64,000 nucleotides of DNA from Eremophila alpestris peregrina (lineage: Eukaryota; Chordata; Aves; Passeriformes; Alaudidae). A model generated the notes under the pieces. The model did no database searches and was not told the origin of the DNA. It saw only the letters and a list, made by a program, of their open reading frames with translations. Below are positions 1-9,262 of this stretch, one piece after another. The stretch is taken from positions 16,292,952 through 16,356,951 of the forward strand of contig WMCF01000008.1 in assembly GCA_009792885.1 (NCBI GenBank), read 5' to 3'. The translations under genes were made by a program, and so were the position numbers. Numbering within the stretch: the first letter of the stretch is position 1; every line of letters starts with the position of its first letter.

Positions 1-450
1 GGAGCTGTTTCCTCTAGCACTGAGTCTAAAGGGAGCAAATTCTATCATGAACTGGATCTTCTTTGGACATAGCTCAGAAAAGGAAGTTCTACTGAAGCAG
101 CTTTCAGAAAGGCACTCAAAAGCAAATAAAATGGAGTCCTGGCTCTATGAGAGCAAGAAAGTTTACCATGGATTTAAGACATCACTGCTTTCTTAGGAAG
201 GTCAGTCTTTGACCAAGTACTAGCCTGCAACTCCCAAATGTCAGCGTTTCCAAAGGAAATCTGTCATTCCAAAGCAGAAACCAGCAAAGGGGGAAAACAA
301 AATCAAGTCCCTCAAACAAAGATTCAACTCCAGAATAATGAATGCAGTTTTCTAGCCCCTCCTATGTCTTGGAAGCAGCACTGTGCTCTTTGTGCTTGAA
401 GCTCCCCCTCCCAGTGTGAGGTCCTTAGTAATTTACAGACGCTCATTACT
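1..450 (-). other. PIM3-like: Start of the PIM3-like 3' untranslated region
   Basis: This stretch follows the stop codon and includes the remnant tail codons at 433-450. I see no AATAAA on the minus strand in 1-430, so the transcript end should lie left of the window. Confidence 0.6.
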
Positions 451-617
451 TCAATCTCTGCTGGGTACATCAGCATCAAGGGTCTGTAGCCTTATGTCAC
501 AGTCCTCAGACTTCACTGCTTCAGATTTGTGCATCCACTGATGGTCGAAGATCTGCTCAAGTGTTGGTCTGTCTGAAGGCCTCAGTGAAAGGCACCATTT
601 GATCAGCTCTTGACATT
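451..617 (-). CDS. PIM3-like: PIM3-like exon 6 (terminal coding part)
   Basis: Residues 262-316, starting CQELIKWCLSLRPSDRPTLE and ending DADVPSRD before TGA at 453-451. The acceptor is TTCTAG. Beyond the TGA the same frame reads S-N-E-R-L and then TAA at 435-433. That matches the usual PIM3 tail (SSNESL), so the TGA truncates the ancestral protein by six residues. Confidence 0.95.
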
Positions 618-3451
618 CTAGAACAAAAAACAGTGCCATATTAGACCAATAAAGCAAAAAACACGACAATCCTCAGTAACAAAAATCCGCCCACACAAGC
701 TCACATGTACAAGACTACTAAAATAAACCCCCCAAACTGTAACATCCATTTGACTTCTATAGAACTTACCAGGTGAAATTCTTCTCCTGAAGTCTAATTG
801 TCCCCTCAAGATTTCTTCATCTTGCTCAAAAGGGATGTCTCCACAAACCATGTCATACAGCAGAACTCCCAGAGACCAGACTGTTGCTGAGCGCCCATAG
901 TATCTGTGGTATCTGATCCACTCTGGAGGGCTGTACACTCTCGTTCCTGAAAGCAGAAAAAAACCACAATTAGAGTAAAGCTCTGAAGTGTTTCCCCATT
1001 GCTCAGCTACTTCTGGCAGAGCTAAATTAAATTTTAAAACTTGACATTTAGGAATTAAAAAAAAAACAAAACCAAAAAACCCCCAAACCCCAGTAAACTA
1101 AACAGCTTTAAATTTTTCACAAGCCAAAGCCATTTGCAGTACAATTTCACATCATCTGCAGGGTTACACCATCAACAGACTTGGCCCATCCAGTTGTTCC
1201 ATTTTGTTGCTAGGAATAACACAGCCCCATCAGATGACTGTTTACTGAGGCAAGCTCCCTTTCACTGACCACATGGCATCTGCAGCATCACACCAAAAAG
1301 AGACACAAAAGGACAAAGGGGGCTGGCAGGGAGGAGGAGAGGGTGACAAGAAGGTGAAACTCAGCTCTGCCCGCATTACACGGGGCGAATCTTCTCTGTC
1401 CAATTCCACAGGGCAATAAACAAAACAGAGCCACTTACGATTTCTCTGTTTTTAAGGCCTCCCCCCAGGGCTTCCATGAGGCAGCTTTTCCCAACCTGCC
1501 CCCTTCCCCTCCCTCCAGTGCCCGAGGGCTCCTTGGATACCAAACCAAACAGGGAATTCTGATGCCGAGGGTCACGTGTGGCAGGGCTTCGGGTTTCACA
1601 ACAAACAGGTGCGAGTGGGGCAGCTGGGGGCGGGGGGAGCGAGACCCCGGCGTTCCATCAGTCATACTCCAAGGACTGGGGGAAATGCTCCCTCTGCACA
1701 CACGCTGCCTTATGTTCAGCTTTCCCACCTCTAAAGCATCGACCCCAGCCGCTGTAGCAACTCATTTCGAGGGACTGTATTTGTCTCCATCACTTCAACA
1801 TCTGCAATGCCAGAGTTCCAGGACACTGGCAGAATGGGAGCGGGCGAGGTACCACTCCGAGTTAAAAAAACACCGCATATAAAAACTGCATATCCACACG
1901 TGGAAACATCCGACACTGGCAAAACCTTCATGTGAACACATCGCCCTCTAGGAAAAAAACCCTGCTTTTTCCAAGAAAGGGAAACATAAACTGCTGCTCT
2001 ACTGCCTGGAATGGCTTCTTTCTTGCGTAACTGAACACTCCAAAGTGGCTTCAGGGTCCACAGGTTTGCGTTACCAAGAGACCTGATATGAACCCCCATG
2101 TCAGGGGCTCTGCTTGCTGTGACTGGTCACTGGGAAGGGGCTAAGTGGCAGCTCCAGGGAGGGCATCACCCCAGGAGGGGCACAGGAAGGGTGGGGGACA
2201 CATACCACTGAAATCAGTATAGACTGTATCCTTGAGGAGGGTCGCCGAGCCAAAATCAATGAGCTTCAGCTCGCCTGTGTGGAGGTCAACCAGCAGGTTC
2301 TTGTCCTTGATGTCCCGGTGCACCACGCCGCAGCCGTAGCAGTGCTGCACCGCCTCCAGCAGCTGCCGGAAGAACCCGCGGGCTGTCTCCTCATCCAGGC
2401 CATCTTTCTCTGTGATGAAGTCAAACAGGTCCTTTGACAATTCGGGCCGCTCCATGATGATCAGGTACCTGTCGGGCTGTTCGTACCAGTCCAGCAGCTT
2501 GATGACCCCTCTGAAGCCGGAGCCCACCTTCTTGAGAAGGACTATCTCCAGGGGCACCATGATGTCGTTCTGGGCAGAAAAAGGGACGTGGGCCAGCGGA
2601 GGGTGGCACAGCCCAGGGCACAGCAGGGCAGGGGAGCCAACCCCCACCAAATTCCCTCCCAACGCACGGGCGGCACCAGTGGGGCGGGCCCCACCGCGGC
2701 AGAGCCTCGCGGCACCCCCAGAGCCCCCCCCGGTACTTACAATCGTGCCCCACTTGCTCACCCGCTCCTTCACCACATGCTTCACGGCGACCTGCGGAGC
2801 ACGGAGGCCCCGTGAGCGGTGGGGCGGGCTCAGCCTGCTCCCTGCCACCGAGGGCCTGGCCGGCCGCGCCCGCCGCCCCCACCCGGGCGCCCCACGCCTC
2901 ACCGGCAGCCCGTCGGCGATCCTGCTCCCCGCGTACACGATGCCGAAGCTCCCGCGTCCCAGCACGGAGCCCATTTGGTACACTTGATTGAACGGCTCCT
3001 TCTCCACTTTCACTGCGGAAACAAGGGGGGAAAACCCACGTTAGTGTCCGCAGCCGAGGTGCGCCCGAATAATAACAGTAATAATAATAACCATAATAAT
3101 AATAAAAAAGTAGAAATAATGTAAAAAAAAAAGCCCACAAACGCTCTGCCCGGCGGACCCGTACTGTGTGCGCTGCCCTAATTCTGACCGAGCGTTTTTT
3201 TTTTTTTAATTTTATCTTCTTCAATTATAAAAAAAGGAGAGAAAAAAAAAAAGGAAGAAAATAAAAGCAGCTTCAGCAGCTGCGAGACGCCGAACCCGAC
3301 AGCCCGGTAACGCAGGGCGGGTCTGCGCCCTCCGGCGCGGCGCTGGCAGGGGACACCCCAGCCCCGTACCTGGCTGGAGGACCTTCACCGGCAAGTGGTC
3401 CATGCAGTGGCTGCAGATGCGCGCCAGCGAGCCGAACCTGGAGAGCAGCGT
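451..3451 (-). CDS. PIM3-like: PIM3-type serine/threonine kinase, six exons, ancestral ATG replaced by ACG
   Basis: The spliced frame is complement(451..617, 770..946, 2206..2569, 2741..2791, 2903..3012, 3370..3451), 951 nt, giving 316 residues counted from the ACG at 3451-3449. PIM kinases are small constitutively active Ser/Thr kinases that promote survival and growth and prefer basic substrates. Seen: Gly loop at residues 46-51 (GRGSFG), Lys68 in VAVK, Glu89, hinge ERPE at 121-124, HRD 165-167, Lys169, Asn172, DFG 186-188, and PPEW 209-212. The N-terminus (LLSRFGSLA, then HLPVKVLQP) and the C-terminus fit PIM3 better than PIM1. Exon 3 is 51 nt and exon 5 is 177 nt, as I recall for the family. 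Oddities: start codon ACG, early TGA, Lys171 for Glu, Ser202 for Asp, Leu125-Ser126 for Pro-Val, and HQWM for HPWM. Alternative starts are an ATG at 3637 (378 residues) or Met17 at 3403 (300 residues). PIM3-type kinase identity is near certain; orthologue versus paralogue is unresolved. Confidence 0.93.
770..946 (-). CDS. PIM3-like: PIM3-like exon 5 (177 nt)
   Basis: Residues 203-261, from TRVYSPPEW through the C-lobe stretch SATVWSLGVLLYDMVCGDIP to RRRISP. The acceptor is CTTTCAG/GAACG and the donor is CCTG/GTAAGT. This is the best-conserved part of the gene, and the 177-nt length is typical of the family. Confidence 0.96.
947..2205 (-). other. PIM3-like: PIM3-like intron 4 (1,259 nt)
   Basis: It is bounded by GTATGT at 2205 and TTTCAG at 947. 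It has an A-rich patch near 1058-1075 and a GC-rich part near 1440-1650. No embedded gene or recognisable transposon is seen. Confidence 0.85.
2206..2569 (-). CDS. PIM3-like: PIM3-like exon 4 (catalytic core)
   Basis: Residues 82-202 and one base of codon 203. It contains the alpha-C Glu89, the hinge ERPELSKD, the catalytic loop HRDIKDKN and the DFG motif, and ends TDFSG. The acceptor is TGCCCAG and the donor is AGTG/GTATGT. PIM proteins normally read PEPV in the hinge, KDEN in the catalytic loop and DFDG before the activation segment, so three otherwise conserved spots differ. Confidence 0.96.
2741..2791 (-). CDS. PIM3-like: PIM3-like exon 3 (51 nt)
   Basis: Residues 65-81, VAVKHVVKERVSKWGTI, holding the ATP-binding Lys68. 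It is flanked by CCGCAG and GTAAGT. Both boundaries fall between codons, and 51 nt is the size expected for PIM exon 3. Confidence 0.95.
2903..3012 (-). CDS. PIM3-like: PIM3-like exon 2
   Basis: Residues 28-64, with Val28 split across intron 1. It carries the first kinase strand and the glycine-rich loop, and ends ADGLP. The acceptor is TTCCGCAG at 3013-3014 and the donor is CCG/GTGAGG. The length is 110 nt. Confidence 0.95.
3013..3369 (-). other. PIM3-like: PIM3-like intron 1 (357 nt)
   Basis: It runs from GTACGG to CCGCAG. It contains a trinucleotide tract at about 3067-3113 and A/T homopolymer runs near 3121-3131, 3194-3207 and 3228-3262. Nothing else is recognisable. Confidence 0.85.
3067..3119 (+). 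repeat. (AAT)n microsatellite in intron 1
   Basis: Imperfect AAT/ATA trinucleotide repeats interrupted by CAG and CC. The tract lies inside intron 1 and is likely to vary in length. Confidence 0.85.
3370..3451 (-). CDS. PIM3-like: PIM3-like exon 1 (coding part from ACG)
   Basis: This exon encodes residues 1-27 plus one base of codon 28. The translation, TLLSRFGSLARIC then MDHLPVKVLQP, lines up with the PIM3 N-terminus (MLLSKFGSLAHIC in the usual protein). The position of the usual start codon is ACG at 3451-3449, preceded by AAG, so A stands at -3. The frame stays open upstream, so the true exon may begin earlier. The donor is CCAG/GTACGG at 3370/3369. Confidence 0.9.
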
Positions 3452-3637
3452 CTTCCGAGGCGGGGGAAACGTCCAGTTAGTTCCCCGCGGCAGCTCCGCC
3501 GGCGTCCTCTCGGCTCGGCGCGGCTCTCCTCTCTCCGGAGCCGACGGAGGGCGGCGGGCCGTCGAAAGCTTCTGCACGGCTCCTTCTGCGGCCGGGAGCG
3601 GGAACGCACGGAATCCTTGGGGGTCCGTCCCCGCCAT
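3452..3637 (-). other. PIM3-like: In-frame N-terminal extension open to an upstream ATG
   Basis: From ATG at 3637-3635 the frame is open for 62 codons into exon 1 without a stop. It starts MAGTDPQGF and ends FPPPRK before T-L-L-S. The extension is rich in Pro, Arg and Ala. The ATG has C at -3 and G at +4, a middling context. It may be 5' UTR or a real extension; PIM1 is known to have a longer isoform made from an upstream non-AUG codon. Confidence 0.4.
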
Positions 3638-5060
3638 CAGCAGTCCAGGCGTCGGTCGCACAAAGTCCTCCGGAGAAACTCAGCGAACGCGCCGCTCCCG
3701 CGTTCCTACTTCCAGCCGGCGAAAGCCGCTCGGGCCGCGGGCTGGCACAGGCAGAACTACAGCCCTCCGCGGAGGCAGACGAGTGCGGGGGCTTCGAATC
3801 CGCGCCTGGAGCCCGCCTCTGCGGGGCCCGCGGCGGCAGGAGCGGGCTGGGCGCCGCAGTGGAGCCGCGGCGGGCGGAGCACAAACCGCGCCGCCGCCGA
3901 GCTGCCCGCGCCCTTCTGAGCCGGCGGCGCCGCCCAGACGCCTCTCAACTCCCAATAGTTTGGTCCGGGCAGAGTGCGGCGGGCGCGCCGAGAATATCCA
4001 TCCACGGGGCAGGAGGGAACACCTCTCCCCGTCGCCCCCTCCGCCCCCTCCCCTCTGCGCCGGAGCCCCCGGCCGCGACTGCAGCGCCCTGTCCCGCCCC
4101 ACCGCACGGGCGGGCACGGAGAGGGCGGGGGGCTGGGAACTACTTGTTCTGTAGTAACCGGCGCGCAGAGTTACAAACCGTCTGAGAGGAACGCATCACA
4201 CATTAGCGGCAAAAAAAAGGGCGGGGGGGGAAGGGAGATTCTCCCGTGTGCGTTAACACAGCCGCGCGGCCAATCGCCGGGCGCCCTTTCAAAGGGCTCC
4301 CGGTGCGGCCCAATGAGGAGAGCCCTCATTTGTATGCGGCGCGCGGCCAGGCGGCGGCAGGGCGGGAATGCCGCGGCGCGCCGGGCCTGCCCCGCCCCGG
4401 GCTGCGGGAAGGTCGCTCCGAGCCGCCGCGTCCGGGGCTGCGCGGGGGCGGGGCGCCAACAGCGCAGGGGCACGGTGGGCCGCGGCTCCGCTGAGCCCGC
4501 GTGGGGCGCCGGCAGCCCCGGCACGGCGGTCGGAGCCCGCTTGTTCTGCCAGCCGGTGCTCCCCAGTGAGCACGCGGGGCGCTCCCTCACTCTTAACCGG
4601 CGGTTCCTCTTCCACCCGAGCGCTGCCCCCTCTCCTCGGCGCAGTTCGGCCCCGTGCCAGCGCGGGGAAACGCCGGCGCCTGTCCTCCGCGCCTGCCTCT
4701 GTCAGTCACCTCCGCTGTGCGGAAGCCCCGCGGGGCCGGTGCGGCGCTCGGCGGGCGCCGGAGTCGTGGCGGCGCAGCTCGGAGGAGCTGAGCGGTTCCT
4801 GCCCCGCCCAGGCGGAGCGCCGGGAGAGGGCACGGAGCTGCTCCGCTCCCCGGCGCTGCCGCCGCCCGCCCGCCCCGCTCCGCAGGGGCTGCTGCAGCCG
4901 CAGGAATGGGGGCGCGTCCCGTCCGGCCGGGCTCGGGGCATCCCCGTGCCCTGAGGCTGCGGCCGCGCCGGGCACCGCGGTCTGGGCTCTGCCGCTGCCA
5001 GCCCCGCGGCTGCGGCCCTTTCTGGAGGGACACCGGGACAGTTAGGAGCGACCAGGCGCG

Positions 5061-6984
5061 GGGAGACGCCCGAGGGCTTCCAGGGGAATCTCACCGAGTG
5101 TCCGTCCAGCAAAGCTGTGGGTGACTGCTTTAGAAATTAATGAGTGCGGTGCTGGGTGGGCAACAGTATCTTAGTAACTACTCCAGCAGGTACTTAGAGC
5201 CCAGCCCAGATGCGCTCCCAGGGCTGGCGCTCAGGCGGGGAGCACCGCGCCGTTTGCAGACAGCTGCGCGGCCGCCCATCCTCACCTTGTCGCCGCCACC
5301 TCGTCACCGCCGCCCTGTCACCCACCGCGGCTGGGGCGTGGCAGGGAAAAGCGGCGGAGTTGGAGGGAGCGATGCTCAGCGGGGATCCCTGACGTGAGGC
5401 TGTTTTGGGCAGCCCCTCCCAGCCTGGGCTCTCGGGGAGAGCCGAACAGTTGGCACTGTCTGAGAACAGTAGTGCTGTCATCTCGGGCAGTCGTGCCCAT
5501 AAACAAAGCAAGGGCTTCTAGGGGGAGGTGATCTCTTTTATTAGATTAAACCAGCTGATGGAAAGGTCAGGTTTGCAGGCGCAGTTTCAACACTTCATGT
5601 CCCAGAATGTATTTTTTGAAGATAGATCATTTGGGTTATAAAAGTTACTGCTTTTCATACAGACCAATTTGCAGAGGCTCCAAAATAAACTACTGAGTTT
5701 ATTGAGTAGCTGAGGAATTGAGGACGTTTCATGTTTATAGATTTTTTTTTCTCTTAAAGCTAATGTTTGGGATTTATGAGATAAAGCAATATAAAAGCTG
5801 AGGGTTTTTTTTTCTTTTTTTTCTTTTTTTTTTTTAACTTGTGTTAAATTTGCCTGCCTTTTGGCTGTCTCAAATCACATTAATAAAAGTTAATAAGTGT
5901 AATATCTGTAAGTGCTAATTATTTAGGGAATTAATACTGCAAGTTGTTACTAATTCCTGCTTTTTTTACATGACCAGGCATGAAAAATCAAATATGTATC
6001 ACTGGTTGGCAATCGTAAAAAGATCAGGCCTTGTTATTCCAACTCTCTTTGGAATTGCTTAAATTCATCTCTGCGTGTGGCCAATCTATAGGAAATCAGT
6101 GATACACTTGCCTTGAACCAGTTCCCTCAAAATCCTGGTGCGTTTAAGCTACACCTTCAGCTGTGTCAACTGCCAAAAAAACCATGACATACCTTTCCAC
6201 ATCTCTATTTGTAGCAAAAGGGAAATCTAAAATTTCTGGGGTCAATCCTGGCATTGATTGAAACTCCCAATCTGATTAGTATTTTCACACCAGTGTGAAA
6301 GGGAAGTTATTTTACATTTAATATTAAAGAAAACAAGGTAGTTACTGTAAAAAAAAAAACTGATAAGGGGGTATGTGCTCTTCATTTAATTTTGGCAGAC
6401 AGACATTTAATTGGTATACAACTACAAGCACTCTTGGTTTGACAGAATTACAGACTGATCCCAGACATGGAATTTACCCTGTCTTTACACATAAGCCTTT
6501 CATGGCTTTGTGATGCTCCTTTTGATCTGCCTTGGAACATGCAGTTCAGTGGTCCTGAACAATTATAGCTGCAGAAATATTTGATGAACTAGTTTGGGCC
6601 ACTTTAACTGTGGCTTTTCAACTCTAAATGGAAAATCATTCATGGGTAGGATGCCAGTTTGATTTAGAATTGATTTTTCTGTGCAACACTCCCTGAGCAG
6701 GAGTGACTTTGCCAGGCACAGAAATGTGGAAGATCCATGGAATTTTCTGCTTACAGAACAGTACTTACCTTCAGGCTACCTTTTAATGTCTGTATGGAAC
6801 TGAGCTCAAAGTTTGCTGTGACACATCATCAGGTATTGCACCAGTGACTTGAGTGGGCTCTAGTATATACTTATGGTCATTATAGGTCTTCTATATGAGA
6901 CTGTAAGGAATGCTGCTAAGAATGCTCTGGAAGCAAATGTCCATTAAATTTACAAGAATATTGGTATTTCTAGGTCGCTCAGCC
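5061..6984. other. Intergenic, no gene seen
   Basis: GC content drops here from the CpG island to AT-rich background. T-rich runs lie near 5741-5755 and 5805-5836. There are no coding frames or recognisable repeats. Confidence 0.6.
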
Positions 6985-8590
6985 TCCTTATATGTCAGAG
7001 CTCCTAGCTCCCTTAATGACTCTTTGCTTGATTCTCTTCAGTGTCTCCTTTACTTGGCAAGAGAACAAACTGAACACAGTGCTCTAGATGTGGCTTCATC
7101 TGTGCTGAAGAGAGGGCAGTAATCATGTCCCTTGACCTGCTGGCTGTGGCACTCCAAGATGTGGTCAGTGTTCATTACTGCAGGCGCACACTGCTGACTT
7201 TGTAGGTTTGTGGTCCACTGGGTCTTCTCCTGTGTAACCGTTAGTTCCAGCCTGCACTTCTCCCTAACTATATCCTGTTCCAGATGTGGGATCTTGGCAT
7301 TCTCATTTTGGGAAGTCCTGTACAGATGCATGTGTTATACACTTATTCAGCTGGCTGAGGTCTGAATAGCAGCTATACCCTCCAGTATATCAACAGTCCC
7401 CCTTGATTTGGTGTCACCTTGTATTTCCAAAGGTCTCGGATGAAAAAGTTAAATCATATCAGCCATTTTATTGATCCCGAGAAATATCTCTTGGAGTCAC
7501 CTGCTAATTGGACTTAAAAGAGTTAGCTACCTTTGGAGACCCATGACCTAGCCAGTTTTTAATGCACCTTGTAGGATACCTATATCTTCCCAATTTGGCT
7601 GCAGATGCTGAAAAACTATCCAAGTTCTTGGCTACAGACAAGGGGAGCAACAACTACTCTAATCTTATGCAGACAAGCCTGTAATGTAGTTGTAGAAGAC
7701 AATCAGAGTGACTTAACACAGTTTGTCCTTGGGAAATTCAAGATGGCTGTTCTCACTAACATTTTTCTTGTCATGGTAATGATTTCCCTGAGCACTTGTT
7801 CCGTAATTTCCCCAGCAAGTGAGGGAAGGTTGATCATCTTTTCGCCACCCAGATCCTCCTTTTGCAGTTTCCTAAGACAGATGTAACATTTTTATAGTTG
7901 TTAGAAACGCCCTCTGAACACCTTGACCTTTCAAAAGGGACTGAGAGTGCCCTTCCAATGACTTTTGCTGTCACTTTTAGTACTCTCAGATGTATCCTGT
8001 CTAATCTCATGGACATGTATGACATTTCTAGCTTGTTTAATTAGACCCTGACTTGATCCTTGCTACTTGACATGGAACTCTGGGATCCCTGAGAGCAGAC
8101 CATGCCAGTGGAAACAGATAAAGTGAATACCCGTGTGCTGTGTCACAAGGTCACCTGCTGTATTCAGCAGCTGGCCTAGATTTTACTCAGTCTCCTATTT
8201 TGCTGCAAAAGTGTCCTTACCCACGACATCCTTCGTCAATTTTAGCTGCACGTAAGCATTGCCCCTCTAATTCCATCCCTGCATGCCCAGGAAATGCTCC
8301 TGTGTTCCTACTCATTGTGTCCCTACTTCCACCTCCCATATGCTTGTTTTTTGTTGTTGATCTCAGTCATATATACCCTGTGCTGCTAAGGAAGGCTTCT
8401 GCTATATTTGCCTGTTTGCTTGCAAATTAGGATGTCTAAGAAATACGAATGACTCTGCCAGGTCTTACAGATCAGTTGTTATGCCTCTTCTTTCAGGAAC
8501 TCCAATGCTTTTCTTTTGACCAATGTGTCTTGTGAAGCCACAACCTTTCTTTATTTCCTTGCATTTAAGAAAATGTTGTTGGAATTATAA
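6985..8590 (-). mobile_element. CR1 LINE fragment, ORF2 reverse transcriptase region
   Basis: Read on the minus strand this follows avian CR1 ORF2. Codons at 8025-7834 give a decayed RT stretch (IHLRVLK, then PFERSRCSEGV) where intact CR1 has IHPRVLKELADVI and FERSWRSGEVP. The segment near 7130-7050 corresponds to the later LVRPHLEYCVQFW part. Many stops and frameshifts show it is old and inactive. The 5' end of the element and its 3' UTR are missing. Boundaries are approximate. Confidence 0.8.
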
Positions 8591-8594
8591 ATGA

Positions 8595-9262
8595 TTAAAG
8601 AATCATAGAATTGTAGAATATACTGAATTGGAAGGGACCCATCAGGATCATCATCTGACCCTGTGCAGAACACCCAAAGACTCCCACCTTGTGCCTGAGA
8701 GTGCTGTTCAAATGCCTCTTGAACTCTGTCAGGCTGGTGCTTTGACCCCTTTCCTGGGGAACCGGTTCAGTGCTTTTCACCCTCTGGGTTAAAAGCCTTT
8801 TCCTCATTTCCAACCTAAACCTCCCCTGACTCAGCTTCACCTTTTTTTTTTTTTCAAGTCCTGTTACGGGTCATAACAATGATGAGATCAATGGCTGTCC
8901 CTTCGGTCCCCCTCATGAGGATGTTGTAGGTTGCAGTGAGGGCTCCCCTCAGTCTCCTCCAGACTGAAAAGACCAAGTGACTTCAGCTGCTCCTCACACG
9001 GCTTCCTGTTCAAACCCTTCATCCTCCTCATGGCTCTCCTTTGGACAATCTCTAATACCTTAATGTCTTTTTTATGTTGTGGCCCCCAAAACTGCCCCCA
9101 GGACTTGAGATGAGGCTGTCTCAGTGCAGAACAGAGTGGGACAATCCCTTCCCTCACTCAGTCAATGATGCCATGCCTGATGCAACCCAGAACACAGTTG
9201 GCCCTCCTGGCTGCCAGGGCACTGCTGACTCAAGTTCAACAGAAAGATATTGACAACTTCTT
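8595..9262 (-). mobile_element. CR1 LINE fragment with 3' end
   Basis: The minus strand encodes WGPQHKKDIKVLEIVQRRA then KSLGLFSLEE, the typical CR1 ORF2 C-terminal region, at about 9100-8920. The CR1 3' tail lies at 8600-8625, seen on the plus strand as AATCATAGAATTGTAGAAT. It is 5'-truncated, as is normal for CR1. It directly abuts the other CR1 piece in the same orientation. Confidence 0.88.

Larger units (their letters stand above)
3260..5060. promoter_or_regulatory. CpG island covering exon 1 and the presumed promoter
   Basis: The stretch is very GC-rich and full of CG dinucleotides, against AT-rich DNA beyond 5500. It contains CCAAT boxes at 3952-3956, 4270-4274 and 4310-4314, and Sp1-type GC boxes near 4087-4101 and 4444-4455. 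No clear TATA box is seen; the nearest match on the minus strand is ATACAAA near 4328-4335. A CpG-island promoter driving the minus-strand kinase is the simplest reading, with transcription starting somewhere around 3950-4250 (inferred). The long open frames here on both strands follow from the low stop density of GC-rich DNA. Confidence 0.75.

Noticed and set aside
3402..5045. Several long open frames on both strands in the CpG island, up to 326 codons
   Set aside because: Stops are rare in GC-rich DNA. The frames overlap on both strands, contain Pro/Arg/Ala-rich low-information peptide and match no family.
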